From positions 62,001-126,000 of the forward strand of contig NZ_AVFK01000003.1 of NCBI RefSeq assembly GCF_000936425.1: a DNA stretch of 64,000 nucleotides. Reading direction: 5' to 3'. The position numbers were made by a program, and so were the translations under genes. This stretch comes from Skermanella aerolata KACC 11604 (lineage in GTDB: Bacteria > Pseudomonadota > Alphaproteobacteria > Azospirillales > Azospirillaceae). Shown one piece after another: positions 1 to 7,725 of the stretch. Each line of letters starts with the position of its first letter. Within the stretch, counting starts at the first letter, position 1. Below the pieces are notes generated by a model that was not told the origin of the DNA, did no database searches, and was given only the letters and a program-made list of their open reading frames with translations.

Positions 1-1357
1 ACGGCTCCAGCAGGGCGCTCACTCCGGGATAATCGTAGATCTCCCGGCTCATGTAGATTTCCTCGGCTTCGGCGAGGCTCTGTATCCGTGCCGCGATGTT
101 GACCGCCTGCCCGAAATAATCCAACCGGTCGTTCAGCGTAACCGCGATCGATGCGCCCTTGTGAAGTCCGATCTTCAGGATCAGCAGGCGGTCGTGATGG
201 TCGCGGTTGAACGTTTCCATCTCGTCGAGCATCGCGACCGCCGCCTTCACCGCGTCGGACGGGTTCATGAAGGCCGCCATGACGGCATCGCCGATGGTTT
301 TGATGACGGTCCCGTTGTTCGCCGCCGTTACGTCCTGAAGCCGGTCGAAATGCTGCTGCACCAGGGAAAAGGCATTAAGGTCGCCGATCCTGTCGTACAG
401 CGCCGTCGATCCCTTGAGATCGGTGAACAGCAGCGTGATGTCCTTGACGCCGATTCCCTCTGAAGCCTTGATCAGTTCGGACCGGAACAGGCTTCGGAAG
501 GTATGGGAGGTGAGCAGCCTCTTGCCGGTCAGGAAAGGCCTGAAATGAACGTGCGGATGGGAAAATCCTTCCGGAAGCGCATAGATGCCGATCAGGCGGC
601 GCCGGTCCGAACCGTTCCGGACTTCCAGTGCGACCTCGCCCGGAGCGATCCGGTCATCCGCCGGCTCACATGACTTCTCATTGTATTGAATGGACAGTGC
701 CTGATGGGCCGGTGCCGTTTCGCCGGTGACGCTGAGGGTGAAGCTCGCATCGGTATCGATGTCCCAGCCAATGAGCGTTCCGTGTTCGACGCCGATGTCG
801 ATCCGTGCCGTCGAATTCGGCGCCAGGAACCGGATATCACGGGTAGCCTCCTTGAAGACGGAAATCCAGGTTGCTCCCTCCGCCGTCAGGCTGTCGGGCG
901 AAAACCGGCACTCGAAGCAGTAGTCAAAGGCGTTCAGCTTTTCCGGTTCGTGGAAAGCGATCGGCCGGACCTTGGAGGCTACGGTGAAGGTGATGGTGAT
1001 GAAGTCGTCCAGCGCCGCCTGGTAATCGGTGCGGCACAGGCTGCACCGATAATGCTTTTCCAAGGTGCGCAGACTGCCGAAGCTCTGCACGATACAGGCG
1101 CATAACGGACACACCAGAAGCCAATCCATTTCGAACAGGCCCAGGGACGTTGCGTGCAGGAACAGATCGATCGCCTCCGCATCGTCGATGCTTCGCTCTT
1201 CGGCGAAAGCCAGCGGATTGATCCGGAACAGGCTGCGGTCATCGCCGGTCCGGATAAATGTTTCCAGTTTCGAAACAAGCCGGGGGCTCCAGGTCCGTAC
1301 CGTCTCCAAGGCTGCAAGACGTTCGTCCAATACCGCTTCGTCAATCCTAGGTTCCAT
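1..1357 (-). CDS. Adenylate/guanylate cyclase with N-terminal Cys-rich (DUF5939-like) region, partial
   Basis: Class III nucleotide cyclase whose 3' end lies beyond position 1; about 452 codons are visible. The ATG at 1355-1357 follows a CCAGGA-type ribosome site. The first ~120 residues carry two CxxC pairs (CPLC near 83-86 and CSLC near 105-108), a zinc-ribbon-like arrangement seen in DUF5939-type cyclases. The C-terminal catalytic domain shows LLFTDLKGST (first metal Asp), IGDAVMAAF (second Asp) and the DYFGQAVNIAARIQ segment of class III cyclases. It should make cAMP or cGMP; which one cannot be read from sequence. No transmembrane segment is seen, so it is probably cytosolic. It is transcribed away from the AT-rich gap that precedes the 2112-4024 cluster. 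Confidence 0.9.
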   Translation of the reverse strand, partial: MEPRIDEAVLDERLAALETVRTWSPRLVSKLETFIRTGDDRSLFRINPLAFAEERSIDDAEAIDLFLHATSLGLFEMDWLLVCPLCACIVQSFGSLRTLEKHYRCSLCRTDYQAALDDFITITFTVASKVRPIAFHEPEKLNAFDYCFECRFSPDSLTAEGATWISVFKEATRDIRFLAPNSTARIDIGVEHGTLIGWDIDTDASFTLSVTGETAPAHQALSIQYNEKSCEPADDRIAPGEVALEVRNGSDRRRLIGIYALPEGFSHPHVHFRPFLTGKRLLTSHTFRSLFRSELIKASEGIGVKDITLLFTDLKGSTALYDRIGDLNAFSLVQQHFDRLQDVTAANNGTVIKTIGDAVMAAFMNPSDAVKAAVAMLDEMETFNRDHHDRLLILKIGLHKGASIAVTLNDRLDYFGQAVNIAARIQSLAEAEEIYMSREIYDYPGVSALLEP

Positions 1358-2111
1358 ATCCTGGCCTCGGTTTTACGTAGTCCGGATGGTCGATGGCGCG
1401 TCTTCGATCTCGGCTCCGTGCAGGAGCGGGTGAAGCAAGGGAAGGAACATATCATGAACTCTCTCGAGAGAGCAAGCAGGCTGATCCAAAGCTTCGCCTA
1501 TGGCCGCCCCCGTTGGATAGGGCCGCCGCGATGCTGTCTCGACGAATCGAGTCGCTCAATCGTGCGTTGTTATTTCCGCTGGCGCGTCCGTCATGTCGAT
1601 GGAAAGCCATTTTGATGGGGGATTGGTTTTTCTCATGCCCGTACTAGGAAAAAACGAAGTCTATTTGCGGCAAACTCGATTTCAGTGTGTGTGACAGTAC
1701 ATTGCAACTTCAAAATATGCAATGCTATATAAGCATCTTAAGGCTGTGCATGATTGTAAATATGCCATCAAAACGGTTAAACCGCTAGAGAATGCCCAAT
1801 AGTAAAACAAAGTGCCTATTAATTTTAGGAAATAAACTTGAATATTCATTACCGTTAAGAAATATGGCAATTGGAAATTGCATTTGCTACATGAATTGGA
1901 ATTTATCTAATAAAAACACTCGTGAGCATGCAATATCTCGGCTTTTTTGGTGATTTTTAATGTTTTAAATTGGGTAAACAGAAATTAGCATAGTATGCAC
2001 AGTAAAATATTTGTTTTTTTGAGGCTTTTTGATTTGAAGTAAAAAATCTCAATGGCTAACTTGTATTCAGTCTGGTGCTGTGCCAGGCGGAAAACATACA
2101 CGAGGATGATT
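1358..2111. other. AT-rich intergenic region between divergent genes
   Basis: About 750 bases without a convincing gene. From roughly 1650 to 2100 the DNA is strikingly AT-rich compared with its neighbours. The open frames here have neither a good ribosome site nor a recognisable protein. A small inverted repeat (GCAATT/AATTGC, 1867-1881) is visible. It presumably holds promoters for the cyclase (leftward) and the 2112 cluster (rightward), but I see no clear -35/-10 pair. The composition suggests a transferred boundary or a nucleoid-protein-bound regulatory region. Confidence 0.6.
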
Positions 2112-2831
2112 ATGAGCACTAACTTCACGATGCAGTTTGATTTTACCTCGTCTGATGAACAGGCAGTTCTGACGAATTTGCAGGAACTCAATTATTCACT
2201 GGTGGGATATCTCGGCGCGTCCGGCACCGGCCAGATCACGGCCGGCGTTCCGACCTGGTTCACCGTTCCCTATACCCAGGTCTTCGGCACCGAGACGATC
2301 ACCTATACTCCGACCTATCAGGTCTACACGACCAGCCAGTCCCCGATCGCTCAGGGCACCGTCATCAACATGCAGGCCGTATCCCCGGTCACCGGTCTTG
2401 GCCAGGGCTTCACCTTCGCCCAGAACGGCTCCTGGACGTACGGCATGCCGGCAGGCACCGTCGTTCCGGCCAACAGTGTCGGCCTTTTCAATGGCACCAC
2501 CCAGACGCTCACCGTCGGTCTGTCGGCTCCGGCCGCGTTCAACGCGTCCAATTCCTACACTCCGTTCTGCGCGTTCACCCTGCCGGCCCAGAACACCATC
2601 TTCATGACCCCCAACCAGTCCGTCATGCTGGTCAACGCCATCACCAATGCCGTCTCGGGCAGCGTCCAGTCGGCGATAGCGGCGCCGGGTGCCAGCTTCT
2701 CGTTCAACTCGTCGGCGCAGTACTTCCTTGATGTCATGGCCGGCACCTATGGGATCACCAATGCGCCGAACACGGCGCCGGTGACGCCGGTCAACTCCGG
2801 TGCCTCGATCACGCAGGTCGTCAATTCCTGA
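2112..2831 (+). CDS. Hypothetical protein, Ser/Thr/Asn-rich, first gene of unknown cluster
   Basis: A 239-aa protein starting at the ATG at 2112, six bases after a GAGG ribosome site; an in-frame ATG at 2052 has no such site. I do not recognise the family. It lacks a signal peptide, is poor in charged residues and rich in T, S, N, A, V and aromatic residues in alternating patterns, suggesting an all-beta fold. It has features of extracellular or aggregating proteins: the tail is a PNTAPVTPVNSG-type linker and GTTQTLTVGL-type strands recur. The next gene product has a similar composition and an LFNG(S/T) segment in common, so the two may be distant relatives. Codon use is high-GC and host-like, in contrast to the AT-rich upstream region. 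Confidence 0.75.
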   Translation: MSTNFTMQFDFTSSDEQAVLTNLQELNYSLVGYLGASGTGQITAGVPTWFTVPYTQVFGTETITYTPTYQVYTTSQSPIAQGTVINMQAVSPVTGLGQGFTFAQNGSWTYGMPAGTVVPANSVGLFNGTTQTLTVGLSAPAAFNASNSYTPFCAFTLPAQNTIFMTPNQSVMLVNAITNAVSGSVQSAIAAPGASFSFNSSAQYFLDVMAGTYGITNAPNTAPVTPVNSGASITQVVNS

Positions 2832-2851
2832 TCCGGCATCGGCAAGAGTCG

Positions 2852-2877
2852 TATGGCCGCTCGTGAGAGCGGCCATA
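2852..2877 (+). other. Perfect 11-bp stem, 4-base loop hairpin
   Basis: TATGGCCGCTC (2852-2862), loop GTGA, then the exact complement GAGCGGCCATA (2867-2877), 21 bases after the stop of the 2112 gene. There is no T-run after it, so it is not a classical intrinsic terminator. It may stabilise the upstream mRNA or tune expression of the downstream gene. Confidence 0.7.
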
Positions 2878-2905
2878 GGTTCAAGGTAAAGCCGCGAGTT
2901 ACACG

Positions 2906-3751
2906 ATGATCTATCGACTTTTTCGGCTCATCGCCCTCACGTCTCTGCTTCTTTCCGGACTCGGATGCAGCCGTCAGGCAATGGAAGCCGTGATGTCCGC
3001 GCCAGCCGCGGCAGCATCGCTCCAGAGCCTGACTCTCACTATCGAAGTCGACTCTCAGTCGCAGCAGTTCCTGATCGACACCGGTCAGACGGTTTTGATA
3101 ACCAGTTCCGATCCGTCCCAGGACAATACGCTGGTGGTGGTCCAGTCTTTCCTGCCGTTCGGTGACCAGTCGCTGGTGACCGTCGATACTACGCCGGTAC
3201 TGTTTCTGTCGCCTGCCAAGGTGACCCCGTTCGGTTCCGTGACCGTAAATCTGGTCAGTGCGGTCTCCTATGGCCAAGCCTATTTGTTCAACGGCTCGTC
3301 GATCACGAACGACGGCCCGGGCATACCCGGTTTGGTCAGCATAAGGTACATGCCGGTCGGCACGGGAGCTGTTGCGGTGACCACCGGATTGGCTCTGACG
3401 ATAGGCAATTCATCGGTCGGCGGTGCCACGAGCACGGCAGCCTTCAGCTATTACGATCTGCAACCGTTCGAAAATCGTTTGTTGAGGCCGCCTTCGACCG
3501 TTCTTTACGTCCTGATCGGCCAGAACATCACGACCGGTATGACGCTGCCGGCATCTCTCCTACAGCCGATCCCAGGTTCGGCTCCTTCGTCGGCAACTGC
3601 CAGTTCCCAGCAGGATGCCGCACCGGCACCGATCGCGTCGTCCATCCAGCTCGGCCGCTATCTGCCGGTGGATCTTCTCTTCGACACGCAGTCCGTGACG
3701 CATTTCGATCCGTCGGTCAACGCCTTTGCTTATGGAGCATACCCCGATTGA
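2906..3751 (+). CDS. Hypothetical secreted protein or lipoprotein
   Basis: A 281-aa protein from an ATG at 2906 with a weak ribosome site. The N-terminus is a typical export signal: MIYRLFR, a hydrophobic stretch ALTSLLLSG, then Cys21 in SGLGC. Cys21 could be a lipidated residue, but the -3 position is Gly rather than the usual Leu, so the lipobox is atypical. The mature part is beta-rich, low in charge and similar in texture to the preceding gene product. A Ser/Ala/Gln/Pro-rich linker (SSATASSQQDAAPAP) separates a C-terminal ~40-residue tail. Family and function are unknown. It lies between two other unrecognised genes on the same strand and probably belongs to one transcription unit with them. 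Confidence 0.7.
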   Translation: MIYRLFRLIALTSLLLSGLGCSRQAMEAVMSAPAAAASLQSLTLTIEVDSQSQQFLIDTGQTVLITSSDPSQDNTLVVVQSFLPFGDQSLVTVDTTPVLFLSPAKVTPFGSVTVNLVSAVSYGQAYLFNGSSITNDGPGIPGLVSIRYMPVGTGAVAVTTGLALTIGNSSVGGATSTAAFSYYDLQPFENRLLRPPSTVLYVLIGQNITTGMTLPASLLQPIPGSAPSSATASSQQDAAPAPIASSIQLGRYLPVDLLFDTQSVTHFDPSVNAFAYGAYPD

Positions 3752-3802
3752 AACGGTGCCCAACAGGGACCCGTTCAATACAAACCCTGAAAGGAAAGTA
3801 GA

Positions 3803-4024
3803 ATGTTATACTATGTCGTAGATGGTTCGACCCATTGGCCCTACAACTCCAGCAGCTTGCAGGTCACGCCCACCAACGTCTCCTGCACCATGTCGGATAA
3901 CGCCGGCCTCAATGCCGTCGCTTCCGGAGCGACCAGGCCTGGACAAGTGGTTGCTGGCAACACCACCTATGCAGTCACTCTGCCGGGTTCCTTCAGCGGA
4001 ATGACGGTGACCTTCCGCCTCTGA
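3803..4024 (+). CDS. Small hypothetical protein (73 aa)
   Basis: It begins at an ATG preceded by a good GAAAGGAAAG ribosome site, 51 bases after the lipoprotein-like gene. The 73-residue product has no signal peptide or membrane segment, is Ser/Thr/Asn-rich with few charges and ends in a beta-strand-like GMTVTFRL. This texture matches the two upstream products. I do not recognise it. Position and composition suggest it is the third member of the same small operon, perhaps a structural or accessory component. Confidence 0.65.
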   Translation: MLYYVVDGSTHWPYNSSSLQVTPTNVSCTMSDNAGLNAVASGATRPGQVVAGNTTYAVTLPGSFSGMTVTFRL

Positions 4025-4051
4025 CGCTGTGCTTCACTAAAAAAGTCGGGC

Positions 4052-4092
4052 TGCCGAAGGTTTCATGGCTCAGTGGAGTGGAAACTTCGGCA
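4052..4092 (+). terminator. Imperfect inverted repeat after the unknown cluster
   Basis: TGCCGAAGGTTTC at 4052-4064 pairs with GAAACTTCGGCA at 4081-4092, with one unpaired G and a 16-base loop, 28 bases after the stop of the 3803 gene. There is no strong T-run after it. It most likely ends or attenuates the 2112-4024 transcript before the Crp/Fnr gene. Confidence 0.5.
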
Positions 4093-4251
4093 TCTTGGCG
4101 GCCCCGCTGGAATGCAGGATCGTCTGGTTCGACCTCAAAAAAATGAACCACGCAGTTAAGCTTATGCTGGTATTTAGGAATTGTTTTTTGATAGACGGCT
4201 ATTGAATTCACTGAGTTGAACGCTGCTGTACTTCATGAAAGAGGCCGGGCG

Positions 4252-4956
4252 ATGGAAGCTTCGGATCGCAGGTGGATCGCTGGCCACCCAGTCTTCGAGT
4301 CGCTGCCGGCCGGCGATCTGGATATGCTGCTGGAGGCTGCGGTCGTCCACGACCTGCCGGCCGATGCCGTACTTTTCGGTCAGGGTGACAGGCCTGAATT
4401 CCTTCATGTGCTGATCGACGGGCGGGTCGGACTGACCGCGCGCGGCATGGATGAGAAGGAGGTCGTGGTCGAGTTCATGGAACCCGGAGAGGCCTTCATA
4501 CTGGCCGCCGTCCTGACGGATGCGCCCTACCTGATGGCGGCCAGGACGCTCCCTCCCTCACGCGTTCTCCTGATCCCGGCGAAGGCGCTCCGCGAGCATG
4601 TCTCGACCAATGCCAAGCTGGCCGCAGGCATGCTCGCCTCGCTTTCCCGGCACTACAGGATGCTGGTCCGACAGATCAAGGACCTCAAGCTCCACTCCGC
4701 GACCGAGCGCCTTGGCTGCTATCTGCTCGTGCTGGCGGCGCAGGCGGCCACCAAGCCCGACGGGACGGTCACAGTGACGCTGCCGGTCGAAAAGGCGCTC
4801 CTCGCGACCCGGCTTGGCACGACGCCTGAGAACCTGTCCCGTGCCTTCGCCAATCTGCGGCCGTCCGGCGTCCGGACCTTGGGCGGTACCGTGACGATCT
4901 CGGACCTGCAAAAACTGACGGAGGCCTGCGCCATGGCGCCGCCGATCCCGGACTGA
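4252..4956 (+). CDS. Crp/Fnr-family transcriptional regulator
   Basis: A 234-aa regulator. I chose the ATG at 4252 (GAGGCCGGG ribosome site) over the in-frame TTG at 4216. Residues ~10-125 form a cyclic-nucleotide-binding-type beta barrel (LFGQGDRPEFLHVLIDGRVGL, VEFMEPGEAF). A dimerisation helix follows (RHYRMLVRQIKDLKLHSATERL), then a winged helix-turn-helix with recognition helix GTTPENLSRAFANL, typical of Fnr/Dnr-type proteins. No N-terminal Cys cluster is present, so an oxygen-sensing [4Fe-4S] centre as in FNR is unlikely. A Dnr/Nnr-like or cAMP-type sensor is possible, and an nnrS gene lies elsewhere in the window. The target is unknown. Confidence 0.9.
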   Translation: MEASDRRWIAGHPVFESLPAGDLDMLLEAAVVHDLPADAVLFGQGDRPEFLHVLIDGRVGLTARGMDEKEVVVEFMEPGEAFILAAVLTDAPYLMAARTLPPSRVLLIPAKALREHVSTNAKLAAGMLASLSRHYRMLVRQIKDLKLHSATERLGCYLLVLAAQAATKPDGTVTVTLPVEKALLATRLGTTPENLSRAFANLRPSGVRTLGGTVTISDLQKLTEACAMAPPIPD

Positions 4957-4994
4957 TCGCCGGTGACGCGTCAATCCGGGAAGTGAAACCGGCG

Positions 4995-5342
4995 TCAGGC
5001 CGCCGCGGTCACCACCACCTCGATCAGGATAGCCGGATCGCCGAGGTCGGCGACGCCGATGGTGGCGCGGGTCGGATAGTCGTTGCCGTCCAGCCACTCC
5101 AGCCATGCGGCGTTCATCTCTTCCTTGGCCGCCATCTTGGTGACGAAGAGCTGGGCCGAAAGCAGCTTGGTCTTGTCCGTGCCGGCCATGGCCAGCACAG
5201 AGTCCAGCTTCTTGCAGATCTGCTGAACCTGACCGTACATGCCCACAGTCACGTCGTCGGCGATGATGCCGCCGAGGAAGACGATGCCGTTGTGCTCGAC
5301 GGCGCGGTGCATGATACGGGTCTTTTCGATACGCTTGACCAT
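4995..5342 (-). CDS. RidA family protein (imine/enamine deaminase), copy 1
   Basis: A 115-aa RidA/YjgF/YER057c-family protein, start ATG at 5340-5342 after a GGAGAG ribosome site. The family hydrolyses reactive imines and enamines released by amino-acid-oxidising or PLP enzymes. Seen here are VKRIEKTRIMHRAVEHNGIVFLGG, the GQVQQICKKLDSVLAMAGTDKTKLL helix and PTRATIGVADL, where the Arg sits at the usual carboxylate-binding site. It is the last gene of the minus-strand operon that starts at 14424 and includes two flavin oxidases, which gives it an obvious job. The operon carries a second RidA gene at 6209-6556. Confidence 0.92.
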   Translation of the reverse strand: MVKRIEKTRIMHRAVEHNGIVFLGGIIADDVTVGMYGQVQQICKKLDSVLAMAGTDKTKLLSAQLFVTKMAAKEEMNAAWLEWLDGNDYPTRATIGVADLGDPAILIEVVVTAAA

Positions 5343-5391
5343 AAGGTCTCTCCTGATTTGGGGAAGTGAAAGAGGCGGAAGGAAGCCGCGC

Positions 5392-6156
5392 TCAGGGGGT
5401 GATGGAGAAATCGACGTATTTGGCGGCGATGCCGGCGAGCGTTCCGTCCTTGACGACGGACTCGATGGCGGCATCGAAGTCCTGCTTCAGCGCCGTATCG
5501 TCCTTGCGGAGACCGACGCCGATACCAGGACCGAACACGTCAGCGTCGATCAGGGGCTTGCCGACCAGCTGGATGCTCTTGGAGGCATCCTCCCGCACCC
5601 AGTCCGAAGCCGTGGCGCCGGTCGTGATGGCGGCCGCGATGCGGTCGCTCTTCAGGTCGGCCAGCAGGTTGGCGGTCGTGTCGTAGCTCCGCAGGGTCAC
5701 CGCGTCGCCGAAGTGCTTCTCGGCGTAGCGGTAATGGGTGGTGGAGGTCTGCGCGCCGATTTCCTTGCCGCGCAGGGTTTCCAGCGTTCCGTCGATGCCC
5801 GATCCGGTCGCCGCCACGAAATAGGCGGGCACGACCATGTAAGGGGTCGAGAACGCGATCGACTTCAGCCGTTCCGGCGTAATGTTCATCGTCGCCATGA
5901 TCGCATCGTATTTCCGCGCCATCAGGCCGGGAATGATGCCGTCCCAGTCCTGGGCGACGACGGTGCAGGAGCGTTTCATGCGCTCGCAGAGCGCGTTCGC
6001 CAGGTCGACTTCCAGTCCGGCCAATTGCCCGTCCGGCTTCGTCAGGTTGAAGGGAGGATAAGCGCCCTCCGTCGCGATGCGGATGGCGGAGCCGTCCGCC
6101 AGGGCCGGCATGGACGCGAAGAGGCTCAGCGCCAAGCCGAGGGCCAGACGTTTCAT
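5392..6156 (-). CDS. ABC transporter periplasmic amino-acid-binding protein
   Basis: A 254-aa family-3 solute-binding protein (HisJ/ArgT type). A Sec signal ends at ALA/DG near residue 20. The mature protein shows IRIATEGAYPPFN, GLEVDLANALCERM, WDGIIPGLMARKYDAIMATMNITPERLKSIAFS and the C-terminal lobe motif GIGVGLRKDD typical of cationic or polar amino-acid binders. No permease or ATPase for this protein family lies beside it, so it either uses a distant transporter or supplies a second ligand to the system at 10560-14424. It lies between the two ridA genes of the oxidase operon. The start ATG has a GGAG site eight bases upstream. Confidence 0.9.
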   Translation of the reverse strand: MKRLALGLALSLFASMPALADGSAIRIATEGAYPPFNLTKPDGQLAGLEVDLANALCERMKRSCTVVAQDWDGIIPGLMARKYDAIMATMNITPERLKSIAFSTPYMVVPAYFVAATGSGIDGTLETLRGKEIGAQTSTTHYRYAEKHFGDAVTLRSYDTTANLLADLKSDRIAAAITTGATASDWVREDASKSIQLVGKPLIDADVFGPGIGVGLRKDDTALKQDFDAAIESVVKDGTLAGIAAKYVDFSITP

Positions 6157-6208
6157 TCAGGTGCTCCGGTGGTTGGATCTAGGTGTCGTGAGTGCTTTCA
6201 GGCCGTGC

Positions 6209-6556
6209 TCAGCGGGCGGCTACGACCTGGATCTCGACGAGGTATTCGGGGGCGGCAAGCCGCGCTTCGACGGTGGCGCGGGCAGGGGCGTTCGCCGGAT
6301 CGACCCAGGCGTCCCACACCTTGTTCATTGAGGCGAAGGTGCCGATATCGGCAAGATAGATCGTAGCGGTCAGCAGCTTGGTCTTATCGGTGCCGGCTTC
6401 CGCCAGCAGGGCGTCGATCTGGCGCAGCACGTCGCGGGTCTGGGATTCTACGTCGGTCGAACCGTCGTCGGCGATCTGGCCCGACAGATAGACGGTCTCG
6501 TTGTGGATCACCATCTCGCTCATGCGGGGGCCGGGGTGGACGCGCTGTATCGGCAA
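6209..6556 (-). CDS. RidA family protein (imine/enamine deaminase), copy 2
   Basis: A 115-aa RidA-family protein. I chose a TTG start at 6554-6556 because an AGGAG site lies seven bases upstream and the product then begins MPIQRVHPGPRMSEMVIH, as in close relatives. A later ATG would remove the conserved N-terminus. The core shows TVYLSGQIADD, TRDVLRQIDALLAEAGTDKTKLL and PARATVEARLAAPEYLVEI, with the Arg at the usual substrate position. It differs clearly from the copy at 4995-5342, so the two may act on imines from the two different flavin oxidases in this operon. It follows the oxidase gene at 6585-7712 with a 28-base gap. Confidence 0.92.
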   Translation of the reverse strand: MPIQRVHPGPRMSEMVIHNETVYLSGQIADDGSTDVESQTRDVLRQIDALLAEAGTDKTKLLTATIYLADIGTFASMNKVWDAWVDPANAPARATVEARLAAPEYLVEIQVVAAR

Positions 6557-6584
6557 CTTCAGTCTCCTGGGTAGGTAAGGGGGT

Positions 6585-7712
6585 TCAGGCGGCGACCGCC
6601 GGCTGGTGGAAGCGCTGGATGCGGAAAGGCGAGATCGGCAGGGGGGTGCCATTGCCCGTGATCATGTCGGCGAGTATCCGCCCGACGATGGGACCGAGCT
6701 GGAAGCCGTGGGCGGAGAAGCCGAAGGCGTGGAAAACACCAAGCTCCGTGCCGCTGGGGCCGATGACCGGGATCTGGTCCGGCATGCGGGCCTCGATCCC
6801 GGCCCAGGCCCGGACGACGGTGGCGCTCCGCATGACCGGAAACAGGTCCCAGACCGTGCGCGCGTTGATCGCCAGATTGGTGAAGTCCAGCTCGGTCCGG
6901 TTCTCGTCGGGCGACGCCCGCCCCAGCATGCCGCCGCCGATCAGCACCGTGCCGTTGGGGAACTGCTTGAAGGAGAGCGTCCTGCCGGTCGCCCCCACGA
7001 CGGGCTTGATGAAGGGCGGCAGGCGGGCGGTGATCATCAGCATGGGGGCGATGACTTCCAGCGGCACCGGCTCGCCCAGTTGGGCGGCGATGCGGTTGGC
7101 CCAGGCTCCCGCACAGTTGACCAGGACGGGCGCCTCGAACCGCCCGCCGGCGGCCGTTTTGACCCGCCAGTTCAGACCGGCGCGGGCGACGCGGGTGACG
7201 GCCGACCCTTCCTCGAACCGGGCGCCCAGGCTTTCCGCCTTGCGCTTGAAGGCGAAGGTGGTGCGGTACGGGATGGCGGCGCCATCCCCGCGCGAGACGA
7301 CCGCCCCGACGCAGTGCGGCGCTATCGCCGGGACGAGGCGGCGGAGTTCCGCCTGATCCACCACTTCCTCGTGGCTGAAGCCCAGGGCGCGGAGTTCGGC
7401 GACGCGGGCATGCCCGTCCGCCAGTTCCTCTTCCGTCTCGGCGACCTTGATCTGCCCGTGGCATTCGAACCCGCAGTCGTCGTCCACCAGCTCGCCGATG
7501 CGATGCCATAGCGCCATGGACGCCACCGACAGCGGGATCTCCGCCACGTGGCGGCCAAGCTGCCGCACCCCGCCGGCATTCACGCCGGATGCATGGCGTC
7601 CGATATGGTCCTTTTCCACGACCAGCACGCGGACACCCCGCTGCGACAGGTGCAGGGCGGTGGAGCAGCCATGCAGGCCGCCCCCGATGACGATGACGTC
7701 GTATCCGGACAT
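6585..7712 (-). CDS. FAD-dependent oxidoreductase, DAO family (glycine/D-amino-acid-oxidase type), copy 2
   Basis: A 375-aa DAO-superfamily flavoprotein. The N-terminus is an ADP-binding Rossmann motif, DVIVIGGGLHGCSTALHL, with the acidic end of strand two in VLVVEK. Later family features include VLVNCAGAWANRIAAQLGE and the C-terminal FAD contact GFSAHGFQLGP. Such enzymes oxidise secondary or primary amines (sarcosine, D-amino acids, opines) to imines. The start is the ATG at 7710-7712 with a GAGGAC site. It lies 13 bases after the FAD/NAD subunit gene, and the downstream ridA gene suits an imine product. The substrate is unknown. Confidence 0.9.
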   Translation of the reverse strand: MSGYDVIVIGGGLHGCSTALHLSQRGVRVLVVEKDHIGRHASGVNAGGVRQLGRHVAEIPLSVASMALWHRIGELVDDDCGFECHGQIKVAETEEELADGHARVAELRALGFSHEEVVDQAELRRLVPAIAPHCVGAVVSRGDGAAIPYRTTFAFKRKAESLGARFEEGSAVTRVARAGLNWRVKTAAGGRFEAPVLVNCAGAWANRIAAQLGEPVPLEVIAPMLMITARLPPFIKPVVGATGRTLSFKQFPNGTVLIGGGMLGRASPDENRTELDFTNLAINARTVWDLFPVMRSATVVRAWAGIEARMPDQIPVIGPSGTELGVFHAFGFSAHGFQLGPIVGRILADMITGNGTPLPISPFRIQRFHQPAVAA

Positions 7713-7725
7713 GGCTTATACGTCC

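Noticed and set aside
1682-1870. Leftward 62-codon frame in the AT-rich gap
   Set aside because: No ribosome site, unlikely composition and no recognisable motif; AT-rich DNA gives many chance frames.
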